Positions 5,505-5,900 of a stretch of DNA of 5,900 nucleotides are shown here, piece after piece. This stretch comes from Fimbriimonadaceae bacterium (GTDB lineage: Bacteria; Armatimonadota; Fimbriimonadia; Fimbriimonadales; Fimbriimonadaceae), in the NCBI GenBank assembly GCA_014380605.1, contig JACMJO010000286.1, forward strand, positions 1 to 5,900, written 5' to 3'. The translations under genes and the position numbers were made by a program. Below the pieces are notes generated by a model that had not been told where the DNA came from, ran no database searches, and saw only the letters and a list, made by a program, of their open reading frames with translations. Position 1 is the stretch's first letter; every line of letters begins with the position of its first letter.

Positions 5505-5513
5505 AACCAGAGC

Positions 5514-5876
5514 ATGAATCGAATTCGCAAGACGAAGGGCTTTACCCTTGTCGAAATTATGATCGTCGTTTTGATCATCGGCATTTTGATGGCTATCGCA
5601 GTGCCCAACTTTATCAAGGCACGATCTAATAGCCGACTTCAGACTGTCGTTGCCAACCTTAAGCAGATCGATTCTGCGAAGGAACAGTGGGCAATGGAAA
5701 CCGGCCAGGTGTCGGGGGCTGCTTGTGTATCGGCGGACCTTTCCCCGCAATACATGAAGAGCTATCCGCTCAACTCGCCAGTCACCGGCGTTTACACTCC
5801 TAACGCAATTGGAACGAACCCAATTTTCATTGCGAAGGATGCCGACCAGTGGAAGGCCGACCCAACGGGTCTCTAA
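5514..5876 (+). CDS. Prepilin-type protein (type IV pilin / type II secretion pseudopilin-like)
   Basis: The 120-residue product has a class III signal: the basic leader MNRIRKTKG, the prepilin peptidase cut after G9, then FTLVE with the mature Glu5 (E14), and a hydrophobic helix (IMIVVLIIGILMAIAVPNFI). After processing and N-methylation it would enter a pilus or pseudopilus at the inner membrane. The amphipathic helix continues as KARSNSRLQTVVANLKQIDSAKEQWAMETG, typical of GspG/PilA-like small pilins, followed by a short globular part of about 55 residues (SPQYMKSYPLNSPVTGVYT). It has a single Cys (C65 by the mature ATG count), so no internal disulfide loop. No assembly ATPase, platform or prepilin peptidase gene is in the window, so it may be an orphan or accessory pilin served by machinery encoded elsewhere. 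The prepilin family is secure; the exact system is not. Confidence 0.9.
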   Translation: MNRIRKTKGFTLVEIMIVVLIIGILMAIAVPNFIKARSNSRLQTVVANLKQIDSAKEQWAMETGQVSGAACVSADLSPQYMKSYPLNSPVTGVYTPNAIGTNPIFIAKDADQWKADPTGL

Positions 5877-5886
5877 GGCTCATCGG

Positions 5887-5892
5887 TTGACA
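5887..5892 (+). promoter_or_regulatory. Possible -35 box (TTGACA) after the prepilin gene
   Basis: A perfect TTGACA lies just after the prepilin stop codon. Its -10 partner would fall beyond the window end, so this is only a hint that another plus-strand transcript may begin there. Confidence 0.2.
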
Positions 5893-5900
5893 AGGGACAG

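Noticed and set aside
5457..5513. Earlier ATG for the prepilin at 5457
   Set aside because: It would add a 19-residue non-pilin leader and lacks a ribosome site; GGAGGAG at 5498-5504 points to the ATG at 5514.

Overview
The window is bacterial DNA, probably chromosomal, with a remnant or island of tailed-phage genes at its left end. It looks moderately GC-rich (not calculated). The minimal prepilin with an N-terminal GFTLVE class III signal, the orphan secreted proteins and the abundant low-complexity intergenic repeats resemble Fimbriimonadia-type Armatimonadota. That assignment is an impression from memory, not a demonstrated match.

Left part (1-1979, + strand). The 3' portion of a large terminase gene carries an RNase H-like nuclease domain with all three acidic motifs visible. 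It is followed by a DUF935 / phage Mu gp29-type portal gene. This is the gp28-gp29 order of Mu-like phages. The Mu gp30-type head gene expected next is absent: after the portal stop the DNA changes to opposite-strand, non-phage genes. The terminase-portal gap holds a long imperfect hairpin (788-861).

Middle part (2035-3470, - strand). Three short orphan genes run right to left, and all encode N-terminally anchored or exported proteins. They share ends in a staggered way. The first two genes in transcription order have nearly identical 5' ends (MRKRWVW). The second and third have nearly identical 3' ends (PxWLxRQW...NRISPPAT). The third also keeps a relic of the MRKR start upstream of its real start. 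This looks like a tandemly duplicated, fast-diverging family. A possible 31-residue membrane peptide lies just upstream at 3564-3659.

Right part. A secreted M48-family zinc metallopeptidase (3730-4506, -) ends at a clear intrinsic terminator. Upstream of it lies a 189-residue protein of unknown function (4670-5239, -), which I read as two dimeric alpha/beta-barrel (ABM-like) halves. A short type IV pilin / type II secretion pseudopilin-like gene (5514-5876, +) closes the window.

Four intergenic gaps (788-861, about 3493-3562, 4568-4664 and 5281-5423) carry degenerate repeats with a 7-bp period. The words are built on GAGAGTT, GAGTCCG or GGTTGCT, and three of the four sites have inverted arms. 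They are the most unusual feature of the window that is not a gene. I see no tRNA, rRNA, CRISPR array, transposase or integrase. Apart from the phage pair, there is no evidence that the genes work in one shared pathway. The common theme of the others is export to or beyond the cell envelope.
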